Shown here piece after piece: positions 9,210-19,201 of a stretch of 64,000 bases of DNA. Numbering within the stretch: the stretch's first letter is position 1; every line of letters begins with the position of its first letter. The stretch covers positions 1-64,000 of the forward strand of contig VGWF01000004.1 of assembly GCA_016873715.1 (NCBI GenBank), read 5' to 3'. The notes beneath the pieces are model-generated. The model made no database searches. It worked only from the letters and a program-made list of their open reading frames with translations, and was not told the DNA's origin. A program made the translations under genes and the position numbers. Source of the DNA: Lentisphaerota bacterium. GTDB lineage: Bacteria; Verrucomicrobiota; Kiritimatiellia; PWTM01.

Positions 9210-9662
9210 ATGGTGACGTTCATCGACTCGGTGGTCCAGTGGGTCGTCCGGGTCCTGATGGGGCTGCTGGCGGTGGTGGTCGTCGCGGGCACGATCGACC
9301 TGGCGGTGCTGCTCGCCCGGGACCTCCTTGCGCCTCCGATCGGGGTTCTCGAGGTGCGCGAAATGCTCGAGATCCTCGGCCTGTTCCTCATGATCCTGAT
9401 CGCGATCGAGATGATCTACGTCGTCCGTCTCTACGTGACGCACCGCCATCTCGACGTGCATGCGGTGCTGATGGTGGCGCTGATCGCCGTGGCGCGGAAG
9501 GTCATCGTGCTCGACCTGGAGAAGTACGACGCGGCCTACATGGCGGGCATCGCGGGTCTCGTGCTGGCCCTCTCGGCGGCGCTGTACATCGCCCACCGCC
9601 TCCGCGGCCCCGCGGAGGCCGGCCCCGCGGAGGCCGGTCCCGGGGGGCCGCCCGGGGCGTAG
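9210..9662 (+). CDS. PsiE-like membrane protein
   Basis: A 150-residue protein with four hydrophobic helices (about 8-30, 50-70, 83-100, 110-128). The segment EVREMLEILGLFLMILIAIEM resembles the phosphate-starvation-inducible PsiE family, whose function is unknown. A strong GGAGGAGGT Shine-Dalgarno precedes the ATG, 25 bases after ilvD. The tail carries a short in-frame duplication (GPAEA twice), from a DNA repeat at about 9606-9636. Family membership rests on pattern and hydropathy only. Confidence 0.7.
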   Translation: MVTFIDSVVQWVVRVLMGLLAVVVVAGTIDLAVLLARDLLAPPIGVLEVREMLEILGLFLMILIAIEMIYVVRLYVTHRHLDVHAVLMVALIAVARKVIVLDLEKYDAAYMAGIAGLVLALSAALYIAHRLRGPAEAGPAEAGPGGPPGA

Positions 9663-9676
9663 GCCCGATCCGGGCC
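9662..9676 (+). terminator. Hairpin after PsiE-like gene
   Basis: GGCCCG-ATC-CGGGCC, a 6-bp stem with a 3-base loop that starts at the stop codon. It lacks a T-tract; weak evidence. Confidence 0.25.
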
Positions 9677-9708
9677 GCCCGGCGCGCCGGCGGTTCGAGG
9701 ATGGCGTC

Positions 9709-10293
9709 ATGACGACATCGCGGGGGTCGCGGCGCGGGCGGACGGCGTCCCCGGCGGTCTCGTTTCCTCCGGTGGCGCGGCGCGATGCGCGCGTGCTTCT
9801 CCTCGGGACGATGCCCGGCGTCGCGTCGCTCGCGGCGCGCGAGTACTACGCGCATCCCCGGAATGCGTTCTGGGGGATCCTCGCGGCGCGGACCGGCGTG
9901 CCCGCGTCCGCGCCGTACGCGCGGCGGTGCGCGGGGCTGCGGCGCGCGCGGATCGCGCTGTGGGACGTCGCCCGCGCCTGCCGACGGGCGGGCAGCCTCG
10001 ACGCGGACATCGATCCGGCGAGCGTGATTCCGAACGACATCGCGGGACTGCTGGCGCGGTGCCCGGGGATCCGCGCGATCCTCTTCAACGGCGGTCCCGC
10101 CGAGCGGCTCTTCCGCCTCCACGTGGCGCCGCGGCTGGGGCCGCGCGGGGCGGCGATCCCCACCGCGCGGCTTCCGTCGACCAGCCCGGCGCACGCGTCG
10201 CGCACCGCCGCGGACAAGCGGCGCGCGTGGCTCGCGCATCTCGATGCGGCACTGTTCGGCGCGCCGGATTGTGATAGAATGACCGTGCGATGA
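9709..10293 (+). CDS. DNA-deoxyinosine glycosylase (UDG superfamily)
   Basis: A 194-residue member of the uracil-DNA glycosylase superfamily, closest to the hypoxanthine-DNA glycosylase (HDG, family 6) group, which removes deaminated bases. Visible motifs: LLLGTMPG near residue 30 (motif 1), YYAHPRNAFWGIL near residue 48, which is the family's Asn-containing region, DVARACRRAGSLD near residue 86, and LPSTSPAHA near residue 158 as motif 2 with Ser/His. Its stop overlaps the next start (ATGA), suggesting coupling to the thioredoxin-fold gene. The first 20 residues are a basic, poorly conserved extension, so the true start could be slightly downstream. Confidence 0.85.
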   Translation: MTTSRGSRRGRTASPAVSFPPVARRDARVLLLGTMPGVASLAAREYYAHPRNAFWGILAARTGVPASAPYARRCAGLRRARIALWDVARACRRAGSLDADIDPASVIPNDIAGLLARCPGIRAILFNGGPAERLFRLHVAPRLGPRGAAIPTARLPSTSPAHASRTAADKRRAWLAHLDAALFGAPDCDRMTVR

Positions 10294-11315
10294 CACACAC
10301 CATGAAACGGAGACTGTCGACCCTGCAGTGGATCCGGGCGGCCGCGTGCCCGGCGGTCCTGGCGTTCGGGACGGCGATGGCCGCCGCCCAGGCCGATTTT
10401 CGCGGGGAACTGCACGTGCTGACCACGTCCCTTCGCGCGCTCGGCGACCGCGTGATCCCGGAGCGGCAGTGGACCGACGTCGTCAGCCGGCTCGCCGACC
10501 TCGCCTCCCGCGCCGAGGCCGCGGGCGAAACCGCCGTGGCGATCGAGGCGTCCGTCGCGCGCGCCCGCGCGTGGGGCGACCTGCGGCGCGATCCCGCGCA
10601 GGCGGCGACCATCCTGCGGATGACGCGCGAGCGCTTCGGCGCGCAGGCCCTGCCCGCGGTACGCCAGATCTACCTGACGGAGGCCGAGATGCTCGCGCGC
10701 GTGGGCGACTCCGACGCGATCCGCCGCCTGATGGTCGCCTACAAGGGGAGTCCGCTCTACGATCCGGCCCCGCTCGTCTACGCCCCCGACGCGTCGGGCT
10801 CGCCCTCCATCACGATGGTCCGGCCGCGGTCGCCGCAGACGGAGTCGCGGGTGATCCTCGGGATGCAGAAGTACCTCGACCAGGCCATGGCCTCGGCCGG
10901 CGCGCGCATCCCCGACTTCTCGCTCACCGACATCCAGGGCCTGCAGTACGCGCCGGGCTCGCTCCAGGGGCGGGTCGTGCTGCTCGACTTCTGGGTCGCC
11001 GGATCGGTGCCGTGGGCCCGCAACCAGCCGTTCATCCGCCAGGCGCGGGACAAGCACGGCGCGCAGGGCTTCGAGGTGATCGGCATCTGCCAGAACCTCG
11101 CCGCCGACGGCATCCGGAGCTACGCGGCGCGGACGCCGGGCATGACGTGGCCGCAGGTGGAGGGGCGTTCGGCGCGCGACCTCATCGTGAAGCTCGGGAT
11201 CCCCGGGGAGACCGCCAATTTCCTGATCGACCGCCACGGCCGGATTCGCGGGAGGAACCTCGAGGGCTCGATGCTCCTCGAGTCCGTCGCGACGCTGATG
11301 GCCGAGCCGCAGTGA
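10290..11315 (+). CDS. Exported thioredoxin-fold protein lacking the CxxC
   Basis: A 341-residue protein with an N-terminal signal peptide (basic start then AACPAVLAFGTAMAAAQA), a helical middle region, and a C-terminal AhpC/TSA-TlpA-like domain from about residue 205 (IPDFSLTDIQGLQYAPGSLQ, then VVLLDFWVAGSVPWARNQPF). In redox-active relatives the segment after DFW reads A-x-W-C-x-x-C; here it is VAGSVPW, so both catalytic cysteines are absent, and the domain should be unable to do disulfide chemistry. A structural or binding role is inferred. The start overlaps the previous stop by ATGA; ATG 10302 is an alternative. The stop overlaps the next gene's GTG. Confidence 0.75.
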   Translation: MTHTMKRRLSTLQWIRAAACPAVLAFGTAMAAAQADFRGELHVLTTSLRALGDRVIPERQWTDVVSRLADLASRAEAAGETAVAIEASVARARAWGDLRRDPAQAATILRMTRERFGAQALPAVRQIYLTEAEMLARVGDSDAIRRLMVAYKGSPLYDPAPLVYAPDASGSPSITMVRPRSPQTESRVILGMQKYLDQAMASAGARIPDFSLTDIQGLQYAPGSLQGRVVLLDFWVAGSVPWARNQPFIRQARDKHGAQGFEVIGICQNLAADGIRSYAARTPGMTWPQVEGRSARDLIVKLGIPGETANFLIDRHGRIRGRNLEGSMLLESVATLMAEPQ

Positions 11316-12550
11316 CGCCGATCGAGAACGAAGCCTTCGCCGACGGATTCCGCCTCTGCCTGCTCGGGGCGCGCCGGGATCCCGCCTCCGGCGCCGCGGA
11401 TGCCCGGGCGGTGCTGTTCGACGGGGGGCGCGCGGTCCGCCGGTGGACGGCGGGCACGAACCTGCGGGAGGCGGACCCCGCCTTCTTCGACGGTCTCAAC
11501 GGGATGCTCCGCGCCGTGGCCGGCCCTCCGCACGTCCTTGCGATCTGGGGCGGCGGGTGCCCGGCGCTCCTGGTGCGCGTCGCCACGCCGGCGATCCTCG
11601 CCTGCTACCGGATCCTGGATCTCCGGCGCTCCGCGATCGCGCTGGCGGACGGTCTCCGTCCGTCGTCGTCCACCGGGGCCATCCTCCGCGCGTACGGGCT
11701 TCCGGCGGTCGATGACGCGGCGTCGCCCCTGTCGCCCGCGCACGAGGACCTCCTCTGGGCCGTCGTCGCCGCGGCGGGCCGGCGCGGCCTCGACTGGCCG
11801 GGGCTCCTCGCCGCGGCCGGGGCGGCCCGGAAGCCGGCGCCGTTCGATCGCTACGCCTTCGACGAGGCCGCGCTCGCCGCCCTGCCGGAAGCGCCCGGCG
11901 TCTACGCGATGCGCGACACGGAGGGCCGCCTTCTCTACGTGGGGAAGTCGTCGAGCCTCCGCCGCCGGATGTCGGAGTACTTCCGGCCCGCATCGGCGCC
12001 GGGGCCGAAGGTCCGGATGCTGCGCGAACGGGTCCGAACCCTCGAATGCCGCCCGGTCGGGTCGGAACTCGAGGCGCTGCTCGTCGAGGAGAAGTGGATC
12101 CGCGAGGGCGGACCCGACGTCAACGTGCAGCGCCGCGTCGAGGAGGGGGCGAGCCGCTACCGGCCGGGCCCCGGCCCCGTGGCCGTCATCGGGCCGTCCG
12201 TCCGGTCCGGGTGCGTCGAGCTCTTCGCGTGGGCGCCCGGCGACTCGGCCTTCCAGGTGCGCATCCGCGTCGAACGTCCGTCCGCCGCGGCGCTCCGGAC
12301 GCTGTACGCGCGCGTGACGGGCCGGTCGCGCCGGGCCCCGCGCGCGGCGGGGATCACGGACTGGGGCCGCACCGGGGCCGAGATCTGCCACCGCCTCTTC
12401 TCGCGCGGTCCGGGCCGGCTCCAGTGGCTCGACCCGTCCGGCGCGCCGACGGCGGAGGGCTTCGCGGCGGCCGTGGTCTCCGCGGCCCGCGCCGTCCTGG
12501 CGCGCGATCCCGACCCCGGCGAGTTCCGCGGCCTCGACGCGGCCGGGTGA
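11312..12550 (+). CDS. GIY-YIG nuclease domain protein with exonuclease-like N-terminus
   Basis: A 412-residue protein. Residues 190-270 form a UvrC-type GIY-YIG nuclease domain: GVY (196-198), YVG (209-211), Arg217 region SSLRRRM, and the ELEALLVEE helix with the catalytic Glu. The N-terminal 165 residues resemble the DnaQ-type exonuclease module often fused in front of this domain (LDLRRSAIALADGL, then a TGAILRAYGL helix), but the acidic metal ligands of a working exonuclease are not evident. The C-terminal 130 residues are unassigned. Start is a GTG overlapping the previous stop (GTGA). It may act in DNA repair, like UvrC or Cho; the substrate is unknown. Confidence 0.75.
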   Translation: MTPIENEAFADGFRLCLLGARRDPASGAADARAVLFDGGRAVRRWTAGTNLREADPAFFDGLNGMLRAVAGPPHVLAIWGGGCPALLVRVATPAILACYRILDLRRSAIALADGLRPSSSTGAILRAYGLPAVDDAASPLSPAHEDLLWAVVAAAGRRGLDWPGLLAAAGAARKPAPFDRYAFDEAALAALPEAPGVYAMRDTEGRLLYVGKSSSLRRRMSEYFRPASAPGPKVRMLRERVRTLECRPVGSELEALLVEEKWIREGGPDVNVQRRVEEGASRYRPGPGPVAVIGPSVRSGCVELFAWAPGDSAFQVRIRVERPSAAALRTLYARVTGRSRRAPRAAGITDWGRTGAEICHRLFSRGPGRLQWLDPSGAPTAEGFAAAVVSAARAVLARDPDPGEFRGLDAAG

Positions 12551-12604
12551 CCGGCGCGCGCCCGTCGCGGTTGATCCCGCCGGCGCGCGCGGTACGGTGT
12601 ACGC

Positions 12605-14449
<1,845 letters not shown>

Positions 14450-14767
14450 CCTGCAGGATCTCCCGGATGTAGGCGCACTCGCACTCGACGGGGCACCGCT
14501 CGAAGTTGTCGCGGTGGACGCAGTGGCCCGGGCAGTCGGGGGCCCCGTCGGCCCTCCGCTCGAACACCGGGCCGTTGTAGAGGCCGCGGAAGACCCCGGC
14601 CTCGAACGAGATCGTGGTCCGGCAGGAATGGTTGAAGAGCAGGAGACCGAGGTGCAGGACCTCGAAGTCGACCTGGTAGCCGACCAGGGTCACGTCGGGA
14701 TCGCCGAGGAAGTCCTCCAGGGTCATCCACGTGTGTCCGCAGGTGCAGCGCCGGAACGGATGGGCGT

Positions 14768-15337
14768 TCATGGGGATCTCCTCCCGCCGCCGGGCGGCGC
14801 GGGCCAGTGGGCGAGGGCGATGGCGGCGCCCGCGGCCCAGGGCAGGCAGCGGAAGGCGCCCTCCCGTACGGCCGCCGCGACGGCGTCGCGGTCGAGCGCG
14901 ACGCACGTGGGATTCTCGAGGTCGTCGGCGACGGCGCCGCCGGTGGGCGCCGCGCCGGTCGCGAGGAAGAAGTGCGCATGCCCGGCGCCGCGGTTGCCGT
15001 CGACGGCGTAGGACCCCAGCGCGGTCCAGTCGGAGGCGGAGTGGCCGGTCTCCTCGCGGAGTTCGCGACGGGCCGCGTCGAGCGGCGTCTCGCCGGCCTC
15101 GATGAAGCCGCCGGGAAGGGAAAGGGAGGGGGCGTCGCAGGCGTACTTGTCCACCTCCAGGCACAGCGCGCGACCGTCGCCGGTGATGGCGACGACGTTG
15201 ACGTAGTCCGGGGTGACGACCCACGGCCATCCGTCGATCCGCCGGCCGTCGGGCAGGCGCACGTCGTGCTCCTCGACCGTGAGAAACCGGCTGTGCGCGA
15301 GGATCGTCCTGCGCGCCACTGTCGTCCATCCGTTCAC
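14768..15337 (-). CDS. Nudix hydrolase
   Basis: Hydrolyses a nucleoside diphosphate linked to another moiety; the sequence is closest to ADP-ribose pyrophosphatases. The Nudix box spans residues 76-98 (GGFIEAGETPLDAARRELRE continuing to ETG), matching GX5EX7REUXEEXGU. A GTG at 15337 is used as the start because a promoter -10 (15387-15392) overlaps the farther GTG at 15388, and GGGGG lies 7 bases ahead of 15337. The longer form would have 206 residues. It is divergent from tolB and coupled to the Cys-rich gene. Confidence 0.88.
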   Translation of the reverse strand: MNGWTTVARRTILAHSRFLTVEEHDVRLPDGRRIDGWPWVVTPDYVNVVAITGDGRALCLEVDKYACDAPSLSLPGGFIEAGETPLDAARRELREETGHSASDWTALGSYAVDGNRGAGHAHFFLATGAAPTGGAVADDLENPTCVALDRDAVAAAVREGAFRCLPWAAGAAIALAHWPAPPGGGRRSP

Positions 15338-15386
15338 GTGGAACCCCCGTCGCCGGACAGTTCGTCTTCCGTGCCCCGACGATTTC

Positions 15387-15415
15387 ACTTTATCCCCGGG
15401 CCCGGGTTTCGCAAA
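15387..15415 (-). promoter_or_regulatory. Predicted promoter for Nudix gene
   Basis: TTTGCG, 17 bases, TAAAGT on the minus strand. The expected transcript start near 15380 would leave a leader of about 43 bases before GTG 15337, which supports the shorter Nudix start. Confidence 0.5.
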
Positions 15416-15478
15416 CTGTCATTTCGCGGCGGATACGGCCGCGGTCCGATACGGGCGGATCCCGGGGGAAGCACGCAC

Positions 15479-16675
15479 ATGCGCGGAACGATCTTCGTGG
15501 CGGTGGTCCTGGCGGCGGCGGCGCTGAAGGCGCCGTCGCAGGACGTGGTGGTCAGCAAGGCCGGCGGCGAGCGGTCGTCGATGGACTGGAGCGGCTTCAC
15601 GGCGGCCGGGACCGGAGGCGCGCTGTTCGCGAAGGTTGCGAAGGCGGACCTCGAGCGGTCGGGCTGGTTCCGGATCACGGCGGGCGGCGGCGAGTTCCGC
15701 GTGACCGGCGACGCGGCGGATGCCGGCGGCCGGGTCGCGGTGAAGTGCGTGGTCCTCTGCCCGGCCCGCGGCGGGCAGATCCTGGGGAAGTCCTACGAGG
15801 CCACGACGGCCGAGGTCCGCGCGCTCGCGCACCGCGTGGCGGACGAGATTGTGAAGGCGGCGACGGGCCGCGAGGGGTTCGCGTCGTCGAAGCTCGTCCT
15901 CGTCGGCAACGGGACGGGGAAGAAGGAGCTCTACCTCTGCGACAGCGACGGCGCGGGGCTCGTGCAGCTGACGCAGGACCGCGGCATCAACCTCTTCCCG
16001 CGATGGGGCGGCGGCAACCGCTTCATCACCTACACCGGCTACCTGCGCGGGTTCCCGGCGGCGTACCGCATCGAGCTGGCGAGCGGCCGCCGCGAGCAGC
16101 TCGCGGGGTTCCCGGGGCTCAATTCCGGCGCGGTGATGTCGCCCGACGGGCGGAGCGTGGCGCTCGTGCTCTCCCGCGACGGCAATCCCGAGCTCTACAT
16201 CCAGAGCCCGCCGGGCGGCGCGCTGACGCGCATCACGCGCACGGCGAAGGGCGGCGAGTCCAGCCCGTCGTGGTCGCCGGACGGCTCCGGGATCTGCTTC
16301 GTCTCCGACGTGTCCGGCAAGCCCCAGCTCTACATCGTCTCCCGCTCGGGCGGCACGCCGCGCCGCGTCACCAGCCGCGGCACGGAGAACGTCGCGCCGA
16401 ACTGGGGCGCCAACGGGAAGATCGCCTTCGCGAGCAAGCTCGGGTCCCGCTTCGAGATCAACGTCCTGGATCCCGAGACGATGGCCGTGACGCCGTTCTC
16501 CTACGGCGACGCCGACTACGAGGACCCGAGCTGGGCGCGCGACGGGCGGCACATCGCGTGCGCGCGGACGGCGGGCTACCGCAGCAGCGTCTGCCTCATT
16601 GACACCATGGGCGGGGAGAAGATAACCTTGGTATCCGACCGGGGGGACTGGTTCTCGCCGGCCTGGTCCCGGTGA
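15479..16675 (+). CDS. tolB: Tol-Pal system protein TolB
   Basis: Periplasmic component of the Tol-Pal envelope system that links to Pal. The 398 residues begin with a signal peptide (about 1-20), a TolB N-terminal domain to about residue 130, and a six-bladed beta-propeller of WD40-like PD repeats: LYLCDSDGAGLVQLTQ, MSPDGRSVALVLSRDGNPEL, SPSWSPDGSGICFVSD, APNWGANGKIAFAS, DPSWARDGRHIACART. It is slightly shorter than the proteobacterial protein. pal follows 46 bases later, which confirms the assignment. No tolQRA lie in the window. Confidence 0.93.
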   Translation: MRGTIFVAVVLAAAALKAPSQDVVVSKAGGERSSMDWSGFTAAGTGGALFAKVAKADLERSGWFRITAGGGEFRVTGDAADAGGRVAVKCVVLCPARGGQILGKSYEATTAEVRALAHRVADEIVKAATGREGFASSKLVLVGNGTGKKELYLCDSDGAGLVQLTQDRGINLFPRWGGGNRFITYTGYLRGFPAAYRIELASGRREQLAGFPGLNSGAVMSPDGRSVALVLSRDGNPELYIQSPPGGALTRITRTAKGGESSPSWSPDGSGICFVSDVSGKPQLYIVSRSGGTPRRVTSRGTENVAPNWGANGKIAFASKLGSRFEINVLDPETMAVTPFSYGDADYEDPSWARDGRHIACARTAGYRSSVCLIDTMGGEKITLVSDRGDWFSPAWSR

Positions 16676-16721
16676 GGCGACGAAGTCAGACGGCGGTGAT
16701 CATTTGGAAAGGATGACGAAC

Positions 16722-17252
16722 ATGCGTAGCGTGCGATGGTTCCTGGTGGCGGTGGCTGCGGTTTCGGTGGCGGTCTCCGGATGTCGGACGCGGCCCGCGA
16801 CCGACGCCGCGTTGGACGATCCGGCGGGCGGCGGCGTGCTCGGCATCCGGCCGGGCCAGGCGATCAACGAGGGCGAGATCGGCGGGATGTCGCATCTTCC
16901 CGGCACCGAGGTCCGCGGCCAGTTCCAGCCGGTGTACTTCGCGTACGACAGCTCGACCGTCGCGGACGGCGAGCGGTCGAAGATCGAGGAGGTCGCCAGC
17001 TTCCTCCGCAGCAACGCGGGCAAGGCCGTCGTCGTGGAAGGCCATTGCGACGAACGCGGCAGCGCCGAGTACAACCTCGCGCTGGGCGAGCGCCGCGCGC
17101 TGGCGGTCCGCGCCTACCTCGTCGGCCTCGGCCTCGGCGCCGAGCGCATCCAGACGAAGAGCTTCGGCGAGGAGCAGCCGGTCGCGATGGGCCACAACGA
17201 GGAGTCGTGGCGGTTGAACCGGCGCTCCGAGTTCGTCATCATGGTTCCGTAG
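16722..17252 (+). CDS. pal: Peptidoglycan-associated lipoprotein Pal
   Basis: Outer-membrane lipoprotein that binds peptidoglycan and TolB. The 176 residues have a lipoprotein signal ending in VAVSGC, with Cys21 as the lipid-bearing residue. The C-terminal OmpA-like domain (about residues 70-176) includes VYFAYDSSTV, VVVEGHCDERGSAEYN, LALGERRA and the peptidoglycan-contact Asp/Arg positions. ATG 16722 has a GGAAAGG Shine-Dalgarno 9 bases ahead; earlier ATG and TTG starts overlap that site. A hairpin follows. Confidence 0.94.
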   Translation: MRSVRWFLVAVAAVSVAVSGCRTRPATDAALDDPAGGGVLGIRPGQAINEGEIGGMSHLPGTEVRGQFQPVYFAYDSSTVADGERSKIEEVASFLRSNAGKAVVVEGHCDERGSAEYNLALGERRALAVRAYLVGLGLGAERIQTKSFGEEQPVAMGHNEESWRLNRRSEFVIMVP

Positions 17253-17275
17253 CGCAGACCAGCGGCGCGAGCGAC

Positions 17276-17309
17276 AAACCGTCCGGTGCCGTTGCGGGCC
17301 GGACGGTTT
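17276..17309 (+). terminator. Probable terminator after pal
   Basis: A perfect 11-bp stem: AAACCGTCCGG (17276-17286) pairs with CCGGACGGTTT (17299-17309) around a 12-base loop. The arm ends in TTT and CCCTTTG follows. It separates tolB-pal from tatA-tatC. Confidence 0.7.
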
Positions 17310-17334
17310 GCCCTTTGTGCCCGGGAGAAGGGAT

Positions 17335-17868
17335 ATGATCGGCATGCCGGTCGTGGCATTCATCAGCGGCGTCGGGGGCGGGGAGCTCGTCGTGATCTTC
17401 CTGATCTTCCTGCTGCTGTTCGGCGCGAAGAAGATGCCGGGCATCGCGCGCAGCCTCGGCAAGTCGGTGTCCGAGTTCCAGCGGGCCGCCCGCGAAGTCC
17501 GCGAGGAGTTTCTCAACGCCGACCGCGAGCTGAACAAGACGGCGACGCCGTCCGCGACGCCCGCGCTGCCGGAGGCTTCGACGGACGCCGCGGCGGGCGG
17601 TGCCGGGGACCATCCGGACAGCGCCGAGTACTACGGCTCGCCGGAGACCGGCGAGGGCGGGTCGGGCGGCCCGATCGAGCCGGTCCGGGAGGCCGCGGCC
17701 GGGCCGGTCGAGCCGGCGCCGGATGCGGCCGCCGCCGCTCCCGCCGCGGACGCCCCCGCCGCCGCCCCCGCCCCCGAGGCCCCCGCGCCGGGCGACGCCG
17801 CCCCGCCGGCCGATGCACCCCCAGCCGACACGACTTCCGGGCATGTGGACGAAGCTCCGAAAGCCTAA
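17335..17868 (+). CDS. tatA: Sec-independent translocase TatA/B with long tail
   Basis: Pore-forming or scaffold subunit of the twin-arginine translocase. The N-terminal membrane helix (about residues 16-30) ends at FG (29-30) and is followed by the amphipathic helix KKMPGIARSLGKSVSEFQRA, the TatA signature. At 177 residues it is much longer than a typical TatA (60-90) because of an Ala/Pro-rich tail from about residue 75, with few hydrophobic or ordered stretches. A TatB role cannot be excluded, since no second TatA-like gene is in the window. ATG 17335 has GAGAAGG in front. It overlaps tatC by 26 bases. Confidence 0.88.
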   Translation: MIGMPVVAFISGVGGGELVVIFLIFLLLFGAKKMPGIARSLGKSVSEFQRAAREVREEFLNADRELNKTATPSATPALPEASTDAAAGGAGDHPDSAEYYGSPETGEGGSGGPIEPVREAAAGPVEPAPDAAAAAPAADAPAAAPAPEAPAPGDAAPPADAPPADTTSGHVDEAPKA

Positions 17869-18655
17869 GACGGGGACCGACGACGGCGACGAGAGCAAGC
17901 CGTTCATCGAGCACCTCGAGGACCTGCGCGACACCCTCCTGCGGTGCGTCGGCGCGCTCGCGCTCGGGATGATCGTCGCGACGCCCCTGGCCCCGCGGAT
18001 CCTCGACTGGCTCAAGCGGCCCCTCTACGCGATCTTCAAGAACGAGGAGGAGGTCAAGCAGTTCCTCTGGAACTTCGACGTCCTCGGCGGTTTCACGCTG
18101 GCGATGAAGATCATCCTGTGGTCCGGCATCCTGTTCGCGATGCCCTTCCTCATCCTCTTCATCGCCCAGTTCGTCTTCCCGGGCCTGACGGTCAGGGAGA
18201 AGACCGTGATCCGGAGGAGCAGCGGCGCGGCCGTCGGGCTCTTCGCGTTCGGCGTCTTCCTGGCCTACCAGTTCTGCCTGCCCGTCGGCCTCAAGGCGAT
18301 GCTGTCGATCAACGCATGGATCGGGGTGCGGCCGCAGTGGACCATCACGAGCTACATCGCCTTCACGCTGCAGTTCCTCCTCGCGTTCGGCATCGTCTTC
18401 GAGATGCCGATGGTCCTGGTCGTGCTCGGCAAGCTGGGGCTGGTGACGTCGTCCTTCCTGCGCACCTACCGGCGGCACGTGATCGTCGTGCTGTTCATCA
18501 TCTCCGCCATCCTGACGCCCCCGGACATCTTCAGCCAGCTGCTGATGGGCATTCCGCTGGTCCTGCTCTACGAGATCTGCATCCTGATCATCCGCGCCAC
18601 CGAGCGGAAGAGCGCCCGGGCCGCGGCGGAGACGGCATCGAAGCCTGCCGCGTAG
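17843..18655 (+). CDS. tatC: Sec-independent translocase TatC
   Basis: Core receptor of the twin-arginine translocase in the cytoplasmic membrane. The 270 residues contain six predicted helices. Conserved marks are FIEHLEDLRDTLLR at the N-terminus, the FTLAMKI segment after the first periplasmic loop, FGIVFEMPMVLVVLGKLGLV with the important Glu, and RRHVIVVLFIISAILTPPD. The start codon lies inside tatA in a different frame, so expression of the two is likely linked. Tat substrates in this window include the FAD oxidoreductase and the fucosidase. Confidence 0.96.
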   Translation: MWTKLRKPKTGTDDGDESKPFIEHLEDLRDTLLRCVGALALGMIVATPLAPRILDWLKRPLYAIFKNEEEVKQFLWNFDVLGGFTLAMKIILWSGILFAMPFLILFIAQFVFPGLTVREKTVIRRSSGAAVGLFAFGVFLAYQFCLPVGLKAMLSINAWIGVRPQWTITSYIAFTLQFLLAFGIVFEMPMVLVVLGKLGLVTSSFLRTYRRHVIVVLFIISAILTPPDIFSQLLMGIPLVLLYEICILIIRATERKSARAAAETASKPAA

Positions 18656-18674
18656 GCCGGGGAAGCCGGCGCGC

Positions 18675-18704
18675 TTGACAAGGGGCGCGGGGCGCCGTCA
18701 GGCT
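18675..18704 (+). promoter_or_regulatory. Predicted promoter for receiver gene
   Basis: TTGACA (consensus -35), 18 bases, CAGGCT (weak -10), about 46 bases before the ATG at 18750. It lies just after the tatC stop and implies a separate transcript. Confidence 0.5.
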
Positions 18705-18749
18705 GCAGGGCACCGGCGATGCGCCGTGGAAACGGAACACGGGTTCGGG

Positions 18750-19151
18750 ATGAGCGAGACGCCCAAGCGGATCCTGGTGATCGACGACGACGACTCGATC
18801 CGGCTTTTCATCCGCCGCGTGCTCGAGCGCCAGCGATGCGAGGTGCTCGAAGCCCGGAACGGCGACGAGGGCATCCGGATGTACCGGGAGAACCTGCCGG
18901 ACCTCGTGCTTCTCGATCTCTACATGCCCGAGAAGGACGGGCTCGAGACCCTGCGCGAACTGCGCAAGGAGACGCCCCCGCCCCGGGTCGTGACGATGTC
19001 GGGCGGCGGGCCGAAGTACGACGTGACCATCCTCCAGTCGGCGCGTTTCCTCGGATCCCATTCCGCCCTCGTGAAGCCGTTCTCGATCGGCGAGTTGCTG
19101 GAGCTGGTCCGCGGCATGCTGGAGGGCGGACCGCCGTCCGCCCCGGCCTGA
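18750..19151 (+). CDS. Single-domain response regulator
   Basis: A receiver domain only, 133 residues, without any DNA-binding or enzyme domain. The acidic pocket (Asp12, Asp13), the phosphate acceptor Asp56 in LLDLYMP, the switch Ser/Thr in VVTMSGG (82-84) and Lys109 in LVKPF are all present, so it should be phosphorylatable. The partner kinase and output are unknown; no kinase gene is adjacent. Similar stand-alone receivers act in chemotaxis and phosphorelays. The promoter ahead and the spacing to the lyase gene (50 bases) leave open whether both are co-transcribed. Confidence 0.9.
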   Translation: MSETPKRILVIDDDDSIRLFIRRVLERQRCEVLEARNGDEGIRMYRENLPDLVLLDLYMPEKDGLETLRELRKETPPPRVVTMSGGGPKYDVTILQSARFLGSHSALVKPFSIGELLELVRGMLEGGPPSAPA

Positions 19152-19201
19152 TCCCCGCCGCGGGGCTGGCGATTCCCGCGTGCGGCCGCTATCCTGAACC
19201 G

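Noticed and set aside
5735-9391. A 1,218-residue minus-strand frame opposite fabF, the Gly-rich gene and ilvD
   Set aside because: Shadow of recognised plus-strand genes; no recognisable motif and an Arg/Ala/Asp/Gly-rich composition typical of antisense frames in GC-rich DNA.
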